Source of the DNA: Sphingobacterium alimentarium
GTDB taxonomy: Bacteria > Bacteroidota > Bacteroidia > Sphingobacteriales > Sphingobacteriaceae
Direction: 5' to 3'
DNA: 50,126 nt
NCBI RefSeq assembly: GCF_004342685.1
Contig: NZ_SMBZ01000025.1
Location: 1-50,126, forward strand
Shown: positions 1 through 8,144 of the stretch, in pieces
Position numbering within the stretch: position 1 is the first letter of the stretch
How the letters are laid out: each line of letters opens with the position of its first letter
Notes under the pieces: model-generated
Database searches by the model: none
Seen by the model: only the letters and a program-made list of their open reading frames with translations
What the model was told of the DNA's origin: nothing
Translations under genes and position numbers: made by a program

Positions 1-2
1 AA

Positions 3-47
3 TTATATCAAATTCAGGAAATACTCAGGAAAGAAGCTGACGATTAA
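3..47 (+). CDS. Possible C-terminal end of an unknown protein (partial)
   Basis: The frame starting at base 3 reads LYQIQEILRKEADD and then TAA, a charged helical tail that would suit a protein C-terminus. It is followed 10 bases later by a terminator hairpin, which fits a gene end. Only 14 residues are visible, so no family can be named. Another frame is also open for 17 residues, so the choice of frame is uncertain. Confidence 0.3.
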   Translation, partial: LYQIQEILRKEADD

Positions 48-57
48 AAAATAAAAA

Positions 58-89
58 GCCGTATCTAACTTTTGATGTTTTGATACGGC
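58..89. terminator. Bidirectional terminator hairpin
   Basis: GCCGTATC (58-65) pairs perfectly with GATACGGC (82-89) around a 16-base loop. An A-rich stretch precedes it and a CT-rich stretch follows. It lies between the gene tail on the plus strand and the lipoprotein on the minus strand, so it can serve both. Confidence 0.7.
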
Positions 90-143
90 CCCTTTCTTCT
101 TTTATACATTCCTGTTAATGGTGTAAAATTCATGCGGATAAAA

Positions 144-320
144 TTATCGACGGTTGCCACCAAAAAATTTTGAAATCAACCAAATAATCAATGCCACCAC
201 CACTACGACAATGATAATACCTGACCATACGCCAGCTTTGAAAATTCCTTCTATAACCTCACAACTCGAGAGTAAAGAAACAACGGTAGCCATTACTGCT
301 ATTAAGCCTATTCTTTTCAT
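144..320 (-). CDS. Small conserved membrane lipoprotein, 58 aa
   Basis: This short gene reads MKRIGLIAVMATVVSLLSSC at its start. That is a lipoprotein signal peptide with lipobox L17-S18-S19-C20. A short linker (about 21-34) follows, then a very hydrophobic segment (about 35-50, GIIIVVVVVALIIWLI) and a basic tail FFGGNRR. The protein should be lipid-anchored at Cys20 and also membrane-spanning. Small proteins of this look are widespread in Bacteroidota and, as I recall, are often mislabelled phosphatidate cytidylyltransferase; it is far too short for that enzyme. Function unknown. It is a single-gene unit pointing towards the hairpin at 58-89. The start is the only ATG that gives a complete signal peptide. 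Confidence 0.82.
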   Translation of the reverse strand: MKRIGLIAVMATVVSLLSSCEVIEGIFKAGVWSGIIIVVVVVALIIWLISKFFGGNRR

Positions 321-433
321 AATTGATGTGTTTTTAATATTATTAACAAGGGTAGGGCAAAATTGTTCTGTATCAATAAAATCTTAACCACCTCATAGAT
401 TTCATTTTAACTTTTTCCTAATGTATTAAAGAG

Positions 434-469
434 AAAAACCTCCCGAAATTTGCATCACGAGAGGTTTTT
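434..469 (-). terminator. Terminator of metE
   Basis: AAAAACCTC (434-442) pairs with GAGGTTTTT (461-469), with two more C-G pairs inside. The hairpin sits 24 bases past the metE stop, and on the minus strand it ends in a T-run. Symmetry allows action in both directions. Confidence 0.8.
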
Positions 470-492
470 AATTTAATATTACTAATTCTATA

Positions 493-2808
493 TTATGCTT
501 CGGCTCTAAGAATTTTTGCAGCTTCCACCATTCCTTTTAGAGCAGCTTTAGTCTCTGGCCACGCGCGTGTTTTCAAACCACAATCCGGGTTAACCCAAAG
601 TTGTTTGGCTGGTACTACCGCTTTGGCTTTGCGTAATAAATCCACCATTTCTTCTGTGCTAGGCACACGAGGGGAGTGGATATCATACACACCAGGACCT
701 ATATCGTTAGGATATTTGAATTCACCTGCAAAGGCGTCCAACAGTTCCATTTGTGATCGTGACGTTTCAATCGTGATTACATCGGCATCCATCGCAGCGA
801 TGTCACGGATGATATCATTAAATTCTGAATAACACATGTGCGTATGAATCTGTGTGTCATCCTCCACATTGGACGAAGATACACGGAAGGCCCGTACGGA
901 CCAATCAAGGTAATCCTGTTGATCAGCCTTGCGTAGCGGTAAACCTTCGCGGATTGCTGGTTCATCAATTTGAATGATTTTGATACCTGCTTTTTCTAGA
1001 GCCTGTACCTCGTCAAGGATTGCTAATGCAATTTGATAAGTCGTCGTCGAACGAGGTTGGTCGTTACGTACAAATGACCACTGTAATATAGTCACAGGAC
1101 CTGTCAACATCCCTTTCACCGGGCGATCAGTCAACGATTGTGCATACGCAGACCAACGCACAGTCATATCTGCAGGACGATAGACGTCACCGTATATTAC
1201 AGGAGGCTTTACACAACGTGAACCATAAGACTGCACCCAGCCATATTGTGTGAATGCGTATCCGGCCAATTGTTCACCAAAATATTCCACCATATCATTA
1301 CGTTCGAATTCGCCATGTACCAATACATCGATATCCAATTGCTCTTGAAGACGAATAGCACTTTCGGTTTCTTCCGCTATGGCTTTGTCGTATTCTTCTT
1401 GTGAGATTAATCCTTTTTTCAGATCTGCTCTCCACTTACGAACATCTTTAGTTTGTGGGAAAGAGCCGATTGTGGTTGTGGCAAAATCTGGTAACCCAAA
1501 CTTAGCTTTTTGTGCTTCTTTACGCGCTTCGAATAATGATGTACGTTTAGCGTCATCATCAGTGATATTACTTACACGTGTTTTTACTTCAGGTTTGTGA
1601 ATCAAAGGCGAAGTACGACGACTTTCTGCAGCTGCTTTGTTTGCTTGGTAGCGTTCAGTAGTTTCTGCATCTGCATCATCATCAGCTAAAACAGCCAAAT
1701 CTTTAACTTCTGCTAGTTTCTGTTTCGCAAATGCTAACCAGTTTTTAACTTCTGCAGGAAGCGTATCTTCTTTTTTCTCGCTATCTAAATCATAAGGAAC
1801 GTGTAATAAAGATGACGATGTACCTACCCAAACTCTATCTTTGCCCAGTGCAGAAACCGCTTGCTCAATTTTTGCTAATGATTTTTCGTAGTCGTTTTTC
1901 CAAATGTTTCGGCCTTCTACCACACCCAAGGAAAGTGTCAATGAAGCAGGAACTTTCGCTAGTACGGTATCCAATTGGTTTTCTCCACGTACTAAGTCCA
2001 GATGCAATGCGTGTACCGGAAGATTTACAGCGATGTCCTCATTATCTTGCAACGCCTCAAAGTAGGTAGTAGCGATTAATTTTGCACCTTTAGCAGCAGC
2101 ATTTAACTTTTCGAAAATCGAAGGATATAATGCTTTAACCTTTTCCTCCAAGTCTAATGCTAAATAAGGCTCATCGATTTGGATATATTGTGCGCCGGCA
2201 TCTGCCAATTTGCCTAAGATTTGTTCGTATACTGGTAATAGACGGTCAATTAAGTCGATGCGGTCAAATCCTACTTCTTTTTCCTTACCGATTAGTAGAT
2301 ATGTAATAGGGCCAATGATAACAGGTTTTGTTTCGATACCCAACTCTTTAGCTTCTTTATATTCGTTTAAGAATTTTTCAGAAGAAAGTTTAAAGGATTG
2401 ATCTTTAGTGAATTCAGGTACGATGTAGTGATAGTTGGTGTCAAACCACTTCGTCATTTCTGAAGCCGTGACATCAATCCCATCTTCTTGGAAGCCGCGT
2501 GCTATAGCGAAGTATAGATCTAAGCTGTAGTTATTGTCTAATTTGTTTAAAAGTGAATTATAGCGAGAAGGAATAGCTCCTACTGTAAGAGATAAATCTA
2601 AGACCTGATCGTAAAAAGAGAAATCATTGGAAGGGATAAGTTTTATTCCTGCATCTTGCTGGGTTTTCCAGTTGTTTTCACGAATAGATTTAGCCACTTG
2701 CTGTAATTCCTCAGCACTAATTTTTTTTGCCCAGTAAGCTTCGTTTGCTTTTTTCAACTCACGGAAAGGACCAACTCGTGGGTAGCCTAAATTGTTTGTT
2801 AGTAACAT
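493..2808 (-). CDS. metE: Cobalamin-independent methionine synthase MetE
   Basis: Transfers a methyl group from 5-methyltetrahydropteroyltri-glutamate to homocysteine, the last step of methionine synthesis, in the cytosol without B12. The 771 residues match the family length (about 750-770). The N-terminus MLLTNNLGYPRVGPFREL is the typical family start and belongs to the first barrel; the catalytic barrel is C-terminal. The zinc ligands can be placed by motif: H657 and C659 (HMC), E681 (IETS) and C743 (NPDCGLKTR), the same order as in the E. coli enzyme. The ATG at 2808 gives the expected start. The gene stands alone between a SAM-I riboswitch leader and its own terminator, so it should be switched off when S-adenosylmethionine is plentiful. 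No sign of transfer or damage. Confidence 0.98.
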   Translation of the reverse strand: MLLTNNLGYPRVGPFRELKKANEAYWAKKISAEELQQVAKSIRENNWKTQQDAGIKLIPSNDFSFYDQVLDLSLTVGAIPSRYNSLLNKLDNNYSLDLYFAIARGFQEDGIDVTASEMTKWFDTNYHYIVPEFTKDQSFKLSSEKFLNEYKEAKELGIETKPVIIGPITYLLIGKEKEVGFDRIDLIDRLLPVYEQILGKLADAGAQYIQIDEPYLALDLEEKVKALYPSIFEKLNAAAKGAKLIATTYFEALQDNEDIAVNLPVHALHLDLVRGENQLDTVLAKVPASLTLSLGVVEGRNIWKNDYEKSLAKIEQAVSALGKDRVWVGTSSSLLHVPYDLDSEKKEDTLPAEVKNWLAFAKQKLAEVKDLAVLADDDADAETTERYQANKAAAESRRTSPLIHKPEVKTRVSNITDDDAKRTSLFEARKEAQKAKFGLPDFATTTIGSFPQTKDVRKWRADLKKGLISQEEYDKAIAEETESAIRLQEQLDIDVLVHGEFERNDMVEYFGEQLAGYAFTQYGWVQSYGSRCVKPPVIYGDVYRPADMTVRWSAYAQSLTDRPVKGMLTGPVTILQWSFVRNDQPRSTTTYQIALAILDEVQALEKAGIKIIQIDEPAIREGLPLRKADQQDYLDWSVRAFRVSSSNVEDDTQIHTHMCYSEFNDIIRDIAAMDADVITIETSRSQMELLDAFAGEFKYPNDIGPGVYDIHSPRVPSTEEMVDLLRKAKAVVPAKQLWVNPDCGLKTRAWPETKAALKGMVEAAKILRAEA

Positions 2809-2876
2809 AAAAGTTTGAATTAAAATTACTTAATAAAAATATTGCTAAGAGAAGGCCACTTGGAATAGTGATCTCG

Positions 2877-2980
2877 GCTTATCTTTCCCAACTCCAAGGC
2901 TGGGTAGAATGTAGCACCTTGTCAAGCGACAGGTTGCTAAGGCTTCAGCGGGTCTAGTCCCTCTGCCTTTCTCTATAAGC
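2877..2980 (-). promoter_or_regulatory. SAM-I (S-box) riboswitch upstream of metE
   Basis: On the minus strand the leader carries the hallmark S-box core: P1 strand GCTTAT, then AGAGAAAGGCAGAGGGAC, then GACCCGCTGAAGCC and TTAGCAACC. It ends with GGGAAAGATAAGC, whose ATAAGC closes P1 with GCTTAT. These are the conserved asymmetric-bulge, kink-turn and J3/4 elements of the class that binds S-adenosylmethionine. The aptamer ends about 70 bases before the metE ATG. Family identity is seen directly; repression of metE by SAM is expected from the class. No strong intrinsic terminator follows, so the expression platform is uncertain (see findings). Confidence 0.95.
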
Positions 2981-3012
2981 GGTGGCTAAGTTATATATTT
3001 CGATTCATAAAT

Positions 3013-3020
3013 CAAAAATA
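3013..3020 (-). promoter_or_regulatory. Candidate -7 box of the metE leader
   Basis: TATTTTTG on the minus strand matches the Bacteroidota -7 consensus TAnnTTTG, 33 bases upstream of the riboswitch P1. No clear TTG lies at -33, so the assignment rests on the -7 box and on its position. Start of transcription would be near 3008. Confidence 0.45.
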
Positions 3021-3517
3021 TAAACATATTTTTTTGCTTCTTTTTAATTTATGCCAAGACTGAAATCAGTTTATTTAGATGTTTTGAGAATAAAAGTCAT
3101 AAACGTAATTAAAATTTAATGGTAGTTATATAGTGGAGAATGAGTTAATGATATGTTTTGGTTAGCAGCAAGTAGTTTAATAACTCCGGCTGATATCTTT
3201 AGAATTGCGATTGTCAGGACTTTTAATGATTGGGCTGATAGTATAAATAGATTTTCCAAATTATGCTAATTCAAGTGCAAGAGGTCTTAATATACGATGT
3301 GTGCGCACATTGTGAAATTGATAAAATATATTCTTATATGACGGATTGAAGAAATCCTGGTATCATGGAAGGCTTGACAAAAAAACAAGGTTATTTAGAG
3401 ATAAGAATCCTTTTTAGCTTCGCCTATTCGTTTTTATGCAAGCATTTGTATACAGGTGGAATGATGTTTTGTCAGGAACATTCGTTATAACTATCTAATT
3501 TTGAATAAATAGCATTG
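3021..3517. other. Gene-poor gap
   Basis: About 500 bases with no recognisable gene. Two short plus-strand frames exist (3153-3269, 38 codons, starting MFWLAASSLITPADIF; and 3365-3490, 41 codons, starting MEGLTKKQGYLEIRI), but neither matches a family I know or has a clear promoter. A 10-base palindrome TGTGCGCACA lies near 3300. The stretch may hold remnants of decayed genes. Confidence 0.5.
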
Positions 3518-3543
3518 AGGTCTGAAATTCTCATTTCAGACCT
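3518..3543. terminator. Hairpin terminator after the response regulator gene
   Basis: AGGTCTGAAA (3518-3527) and TTTCAGACCT (3534-3543) form a perfect 10-bp stem with a 6-base loop, 7 bases past the response regulator stop. The T-run is clearer on the plus strand (CCTTTTATG), so it may also stop transcription from the gap. Confidence 0.75.
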
Positions 3544-3549
3544 TTTATG

Positions 3550-4236
3550 TTAACTAACCAATAATTTGTATCCTCTACCGTGCACATTTACTATCTCTAC
3601 ACTTGCATCTTCTTTGAGGTATTTGCGGAGTTTACTTAAAAACACATCCATACTTCTGCCCGTGAAATAATTGTCATCATGCCAGATCTTTTTCAAAGCT
3701 TCTTCACGTGTCAGCACATCATTTTTCTTCAGACACAGTAAACGTAAGAGTTCGGCTTCTTTGGTGGATAATTTTTGTTGTTGACCTTTGTAGGTGATTA
3801 TTTGACTGGTATAATCAAAGAAGTAATTTCCGATTTCAAATTTATCGGCCAATTCTTCTTCCTTATCTTTAGAAGCTCTTTTAAGTAAAGCATTGATTCG
3901 TAGAAGAAGTTCTTCTACGCGAAAAGGCTTAGTGATATAATCATCACCTCCCAATTCAAATGCTTGGGTCTTGTCTTCCATCATACCTTTTGCGGTAGCA
4001 AAGATAATAGGGATGGTGGGGTTGATTTTACGTACCTCTTTGCCTAGTGTGAAGCCGTCTTTTCGAGGCATCATCACGTCAAAAATGCATAAACCGAAAT
4101 CATTTTTGCGAAACTCTTCAATAGCTTTTTCTCCGTCTACTGCGAGTGTGACATCAAATTTACCCTTCAATTCCAGGTAATCTTTTAATAGTTCACCCAG
4201 ATTAGGGTCATCTTCCGCGAGTAATATTTTTTGCAT
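3550..4236 (-). CDS. rprY: OmpR-family response regulator, RprY-like
   Basis: DNA-binding response regulator of a two-component system. The receiver domain (about 1-120) shows the acidic pair E8-D9-D10, phosphoacceptor D53 (IFDVMMP), switch T81 (ATAKG) and K103 (ITKPF). The winged-helix output domain (about 130-228) ends in the family form SMDVFLSKLRKYL...VNVHGRGYKLL. The overall sequence resembles Bacteroides RprY, which pairs with RprX. It starts 13 bases after the kinase stop, so the two form one minus-strand operon, kinase first. The target genes are not visible from this window. Family assignment is firm; the rprY name rests on remembered similarity. Confidence 0.9.
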   Translation of the reverse strand: MQKILLAEDDPNLGELLKDYLELKGKFDVTLAVDGEKAIEEFRKNDFGLCIFDVMMPRKDGFTLGKEVRKINPTIPIIFATAKGMMEDKTQAFELGGDDYITKPFRVEELLLRINALLKRASKDKEEELADKFEIGNYFFDYTSQIITYKGQQQKLSTKEAELLRLLCLKKNDVLTREEALKKIWHDDNYFTGRSMDVFLSKLRKYLKEDASVEIVNVHGRGYKLLVS

Positions 4237-4249
4237 AAGTTTCTTGTTT

Positions 4250-6100
4250 CTAATTTTTATTGGCTTTTTTGAGTGGTAATATTACCTCAAAAGTTGTGCC
4301 TTTGTCTTTTTCACTCTTGACAATGATCTTTCCATCAAAGCGTTTTATAATATCATTTACATAGCTCAATCCTAATCCAAACCCCTTTACATTATGAACA
4401 TTTCCCGTCGGGATTCTGTAGAATTGATCAAATATTTTTTCTTGCTGTTCTTTTGTCATTCCCATTCCTTTGTCGGATACCGAAAGAATGATTTTGTCAT
4501 TCGTGTTGTAGGATCTGACAGTAATTTCAGGAGGGGTTAGGCTATATTTTATGGCGTTATCTACTAAATTGAACATTACATTCGATAGATGCAATTCATC
4601 GCCAATCACCAAGTCTTCTTTAGCGTTCAGCTCTTTGATAAGCTTACCATTAGCTTTATTAATCTGCAAGTACATACTATCAAGTACGCTATCCATTAGG
4701 CTATTTAGATAGACATCAGTCTTCTCTATCTTTAAATCTTCTTTTTCTAATCTGGCAATGTTTAGTACCCTTTCAATATGATTACCTAGGCGTACGTTTT
4801 CATCATATATAATGTTTGCAAGTCTGTTTACACGTTTATTATCTGCCGCTATTTCCGGATCACGAAGCGATTCGCTGGCAATCATGATCGTGGCGACCGG
4901 TGTCTTGAATTCGTGCGTCATATTATTGATAAAATCCGTTTTCATCTCAGAGATCTTCTTTTGTCTGAAAATGATACTTAATGTATAAGCAAAACAACCG
5001 ACTAAGAGGGCAAAAAGTGCCAAAGTGGGTAGAAGCAGATAGCTAATGTTCTTTGCTATTATATTTTTTTTATTTGGAAAATAAATAGATAATCTACCGC
5101 GAGATTCTCCAATGTCGCCTTTGAATAATTCTGTCGTATAGCGCGTGAGTTTTTGAGGCTCAATCAAAGTTTTCGGATCGGAGGTTTGGTATATTAATTT
5201 GAAATGATCCCTTATTTCCATATTAAACGGAGCATGAATCTCACGACTGGACAGCTCCTTCTGTATGAGTTTGTGTACCCGCTTAGTGTTAATACGTTTG
5301 TTCAATGGGCGATTAGCCAATTGTACACTTAGCGCTAGGTCTTCTACTAGATTTGCTTTTTTACCACTCAATATTGCTACTGTATCAAATAAGGTAACAG
5401 GATTGGATTCTGCTAATAAATCTGCGCGAATACGATCTAGTGAGGTTACTAATTCTGCTATTCGCTTGTTCAACCTCGGATCTTCTTTGGGGGGTAATGT
5501 GGCGATGCGATACCAATTGACATAGCCCGTTAAAACATCAAATTCTGAAATTACATACCTAACGGAGTCATCCTTAGCAGGCACAGGGTCCACCTCTTTG
5601 CTCGCGGCTACAATCACGTACGTGTTGGCCAAGGAAGTGCCTACAATAGGTTCTTGCTCCAGACGTATTTGGATAAATCGGCGATTTTGTGGATTATTAT
5701 AGTAGGTTTCATAAAACCAGTTACTGATCGGAGTGATATTCGGATAGCTCGCTTTTAATGCTTCGTCTGCCTCTTTGAATTTTTCATAAATCTTTTGTTG
5801 AGTGATACGAAGTCTATCTATTTCTTGTTGGATCTTAAGTTGTTCGGATAGTTGTTGTTGTTTTCTTTGTTCCTCGATATATTTGTCTCGGTTCACTTTG
5901 GATTGCACTTTCGCAAAGTCCAATACTTCTGATTTTTCAATTTCAGAAGCAACTTTAGCTAGCGATGTATTAACCTTTTCGTCAAATAATTGGGATTCTT
6001 GGTGGTAGGTCTCTCGGATAAAATAATATTGCATACCCATCACTCCTAATAAAGCGATAGACATGAGCCATATTATTAACGAGATGCTTTTTTTCTTCAT
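4250..6100 (-). CDS. Membrane sensor histidine kinase, RprX-like
   Basis: Partner of the downstream response regulator. Taking the ATG at 6100 as start (the frame is open 3 codons further to a TTG), the order is: a membrane helix near 6-27, a large extracytoplasmic sensor region of about 320 residues with a Q/K-rich coiled coil (about 70-120), a second membrane helix near 353-378, HisKA with the phospho-His in MTHEFKTPVATI (H396), and HATPase with N515 (NLVDNAIKYS), DKGMG and GFGLGLS. All catalytic boxes are intact. The ATG is preferred because it gives the usual MKKKS membrane start. A -7-like box lies only 6 bases before it. The sensed signal is unknown. Confidence 0.92.
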   Translation of the reverse strand: MKKKSISLIIWLMSIALLGVMGMQYYFIRETYHQESQLFDEKVNTSLAKVASEIEKSEVLDFAKVQSKVNRDKYIEEQRKQQQLSEQLKIQQEIDRLRITQQKIYEKFKEADEALKASYPNITPISNWFYETYYNNPQNRRFIQIRLEQEPIVGTSLANTYVIVAASKEVDPVPAKDDSVRYVISEFDVLTGYVNWYRIATLPPKEDPRLNKRIAELVTSLDRIRADLLAESNPVTLFDTVAILSGKKANLVEDLALSVQLANRPLNKRINTKRVHKLIQKELSSREIHAPFNMEIRDHFKLIYQTSDPKTLIEPQKLTRYTTELFKGDIGESRGRLSIYFPNKKNIIAKNISYLLLPTLALFALLVGCFAYTLSIIFRQKKISEMKTDFINNMTHEFKTPVATIMIASESLRDPEIAADNKRVNRLANIIYDENVRLGNHIERVLNIARLEKEDLKIEKTDVYLNSLMDSVLDSMYLQINKANGKLIKELNAKEDLVIGDELHLSNVMFNLVDNAIKYSLTPPEITVRSYNTNDKIILSVSDKGMGMTKEQQEKIFDQFYRIPTGNVHNVKGFGLGLSYVNDIIKRFDGKIIVKSEKDKGTTFEVILPLKKANKN

Positions 6101-6106
6101 TTTATA

Positions 6107-6114
6107 CAAAAATA
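6107..6114 (-). promoter_or_regulatory. Candidate -7 box abutting the kinase start
   Basis: TATTTTTG matches TAnnTTTG and ends 6 bases before the ATG at 6100. Transcripts would carry almost no leader. No TTG at -33, so support is moderate. Confidence 0.35.
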
Positions 6115-6209
6115 GTAATCATTACCGCTTAATTGCCTCATTTAACAGATTTTAACTTGTATTAGGTCCAGCGAATTTTTATATTTATTATACTACTAAT
6201 AAACGAGTT

Positions 6210-6561
6210 ATGAAAGCAGTTGTAGGAATTACAAGTTTGATGGTTATTTTTTTGTTTTGCAATAAAGGCTCAAGATAAAGAAAATGCAAGTAAAAAAGGG
6301 GGCATATTTACTTGGGAGAAAAAGTTGGTTGTTGCAGATACTGCTAGGAGCATGTTCAAGCTATATAAAGGCTGGCCTCCACAAGATGATTGCCTCACTA
6401 CCATCCCCAATGCCTATTCTTTTAATGGGTTAATATATCCCATGCCTATTAAGACTCTATCTGGAGAAGGGTTGGCGCCTATGCCTGGAACTGAAAATTT
6501 GGGACGAATGAAGCCTAGTTTATTATTGGATAGCATTCCCCAATCCAAGGATAAAAAATAA
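6210..6561 (+). pseudogene. Small secreted protein gene with a frameshift in a T7 run
   Basis: The ATG at 6210 opens a signal-peptide-like sequence (MKAVVGITSLMVIF) that hits a stop after 22 codons. The +1 frame continues from the same place as AIKAQDKENASKKGG and runs to TAA at 6559-6561. Removing one T from the seven-T run at 6247-6253 joins the two frames into a 116-residue protein: signal peptide ending near AIKAQ, a Lys-rich linker, then a body with TWEKKLVVADTARSMFKLY and KGWPPQDDC. I do not recognise the family. The lesion may be a real mutation, a phase-variable tract or a sequencing error. The gene ends directly at a strong terminator. Confidence 0.7.
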
Positions 6562-6583
6562 GGCGAGAATCAAATTCTCGCCT
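6561..6583. terminator. Bidirectional terminator between the secreted-protein gene and pyk
   Basis: AGGCGAGAAT (6561-6570) and ATTCTCGCCT (6574-6583) form a perfect 10-bp stem with a 3-base loop. It is shared by the two convergent genes and overlaps the last base of the upstream stop codon. Confidence 0.9.
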
Positions 6584-6591
6584 TTAGTTTA

Positions 6592-8022
6592 TTAGTTTAC
6601 TACAGATACGCGGATTGTATTTGTCTTACCTTTTTCATGGAGAGGAGTAGAGGCTGTGTTGATCACAATCTGTCCTGGCTCAACCAATTGAATTTTTTTA
6701 AGTAAATCATTTACATCTTGAATAGTGCCGTCGGTACTTTCGTATTTTTCGTAGATGAAAGTGCTTACACCCCACACCAAGCTCAGTTGATTCAAAAGAT
6801 TTGTATTACCTGTAAAAACATAAATGTTTGCATCTGGACGGAAGCTTGAAATTTCAAAAGCTGTGTACCCTGAAGCTGTCATTACTGCAATTGCAGAAGC
6901 TTTTGTTTTTTCTGCCAGGAAGATGGAAGATCCACAAATCGCATCCGGTATAATAGTAGTCTCAGAAGGGGTGTTCTTTTTGGCAATATAATACGGATAT
7001 GAAGTCGATTCAACGTGTGTAATGATTTTAGCCATCGTTTCGATAACGATTTCTGGGAATTCACCTACTGATGTCTCACCGCTCAGCATCACTGCATCAG
7101 CACCGTCCAATACGGAGTTGGCAACATCATTTACCTCTGCACGTGTAGGACGAGGAGTGGTAATCATACTTTCTAGCATTTGCGTAGCAATGATTACTGG
7201 TTTTGATAGGTTACGACATTTTTGTACAATTATTTTTTGCAAACCTGGAACTTCTTCCATCGGCATTTCCACACCCAAGTCACCACGAGCTACCATTACC
7301 GCATCTGTTGCTTCAATGATGGCATCAATGTTTTCTATTGCTTCTGGTTTTTCTACTTTCGCAATTATTTTAGCATGGCTACCTTTAGCAGCAATGATTT
7401 CTTTACATTGTTTTATATCTTCCGCAGAGCGCACAAATGACATAGCTATCCAGTCTGCACCATGATCTAATGCAAAATTAAGATTGTCCAAATCTTCTTC
7501 TGTCAATGAAGGAATAGATACTTTGGTATTTGGTAGGTTGACACCTTTGCGAGACGTCAAGATACCACCATGTACCACCTCACACATTACCGTGTCTTTG
7601 TGGTTTGTAGACAATACGCGCAATTGTAACTTACCGTCGTCTAATAATATGATTTCGTCTTGTTTTACGTCGTTCGGGAAGTTTTCATAAGTGATGTAGA
7701 TTTTATTCTCATCACCGATTAACTCTTGAGTAGTCATTTCAATTTTCGAACCATTCACTAGAAATGCTCCCCCTTCTTTCATCTTACCAATACGGATTTT
7801 AGGTCCTTGAAGGTCAGCTAGGATAGCAACGTGAAAAGGATGTTCTTGGTTGATTTCTTTGATGGTGTTGATTACTTTTAAGTGATCTTCTTGGCTTCCG
7901 TGCGAAAAATTTAAGCGACACACATCGACACCTTTGGCAATCAATCGAGTTAATACTTCTTTCTCTGCTGACGCTGGGCCTAGTGTGGCAACTATTTTCG
8001 TTCTTTTTTGAATTTTCTTCAT
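6592..8022 (-). CDS. pyk: Pyruvate kinase
   Basis: Converts phosphoenolpyruvate and ADP to pyruvate and ATP, the last step of glycolysis, in the cytosol. At 476 residues it has the standard bacterial length. It starts MKKIQKRTKIVATLGPAS, with the substrate loop FSHGSQEDH, the B-domain start ILADLQGPKIRIG, the catalytic-lysine region IIAKVEKPEAIENID, the metal-binding stretch VMVARGDLGVEMP, and the signature MLSGETSVGEFP. The C-terminal domain is short, as in many non-plant pyk. It is convergent with the small secreted-protein gene and downstream of the IPExxxVDY gene on the same strand, a neighbourhood typical of Bacteroidota. Confidence 0.98.
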   Translation of the reverse strand: MKKIQKRTKIVATLGPASAEKEVLTRLIAKGVDVCRLNFSHGSQEDHLKVINTIKEINQEHPFHVAILADLQGPKIRIGKMKEGGAFLVNGSKIEMTTQELIGDENKIYITYENFPNDVKQDEIILLDDGKLQLRVLSTNHKDTVMCEVVHGGILTSRKGVNLPNTKVSIPSLTEEDLDNLNFALDHGADWIAMSFVRSAEDIKQCKEIIAAKGSHAKIIAKVEKPEAIENIDAIIEATDAVMVARGDLGVEMPMEEVPGLQKIIVQKCRNLSKPVIIATQMLESMITTPRPTRAEVNDVANSVLDGADAVMLSGETSVGEFPEIVIETMAKIITHVESTSYPYYIAKKNTPSETTIIPDAICGSSIFLAEKTKASAIAVMTASGYTAFEISSFRPDANIYVFTGNTNLLNQLSLVWGVSTFIYEKYESTDGTIQDVNDLLKKIQLVEPGQIVINTASTPLHEKGKTNTIRVSVVN

Positions 8023-8144
8023 TTGAGTTATTCTTCTTTTATTACTTTCTCACCCAGGTTTTCATTATGACAAACAGGGTGCAGTATTTAGGCATAATTA
8101 TTTTTTTCACTAAAGTGTAAAATGTACACTTTCTAAAGAATCTG

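Noticed and set aside
3298..3310. Palindrome TGTGCGCACA as a possible operator
   Set aside because: Ten bases, single occurrence, no promoter or gene next to it.
7022..7465. 147-codon open frame on the plus strand opposite pyk
   Set aside because: It is the complement of a clear pyruvate kinase gene with all motifs intact; composition is that of an antisense shadow.
8112..8132. Inverted repeat AAAGTGTA/TACACTTT between pyk and the IPExxxVDY gene
   Set aside because: AT-rich, 8 bp, with no T-run after it in the minus direction; too weak to call a terminator.
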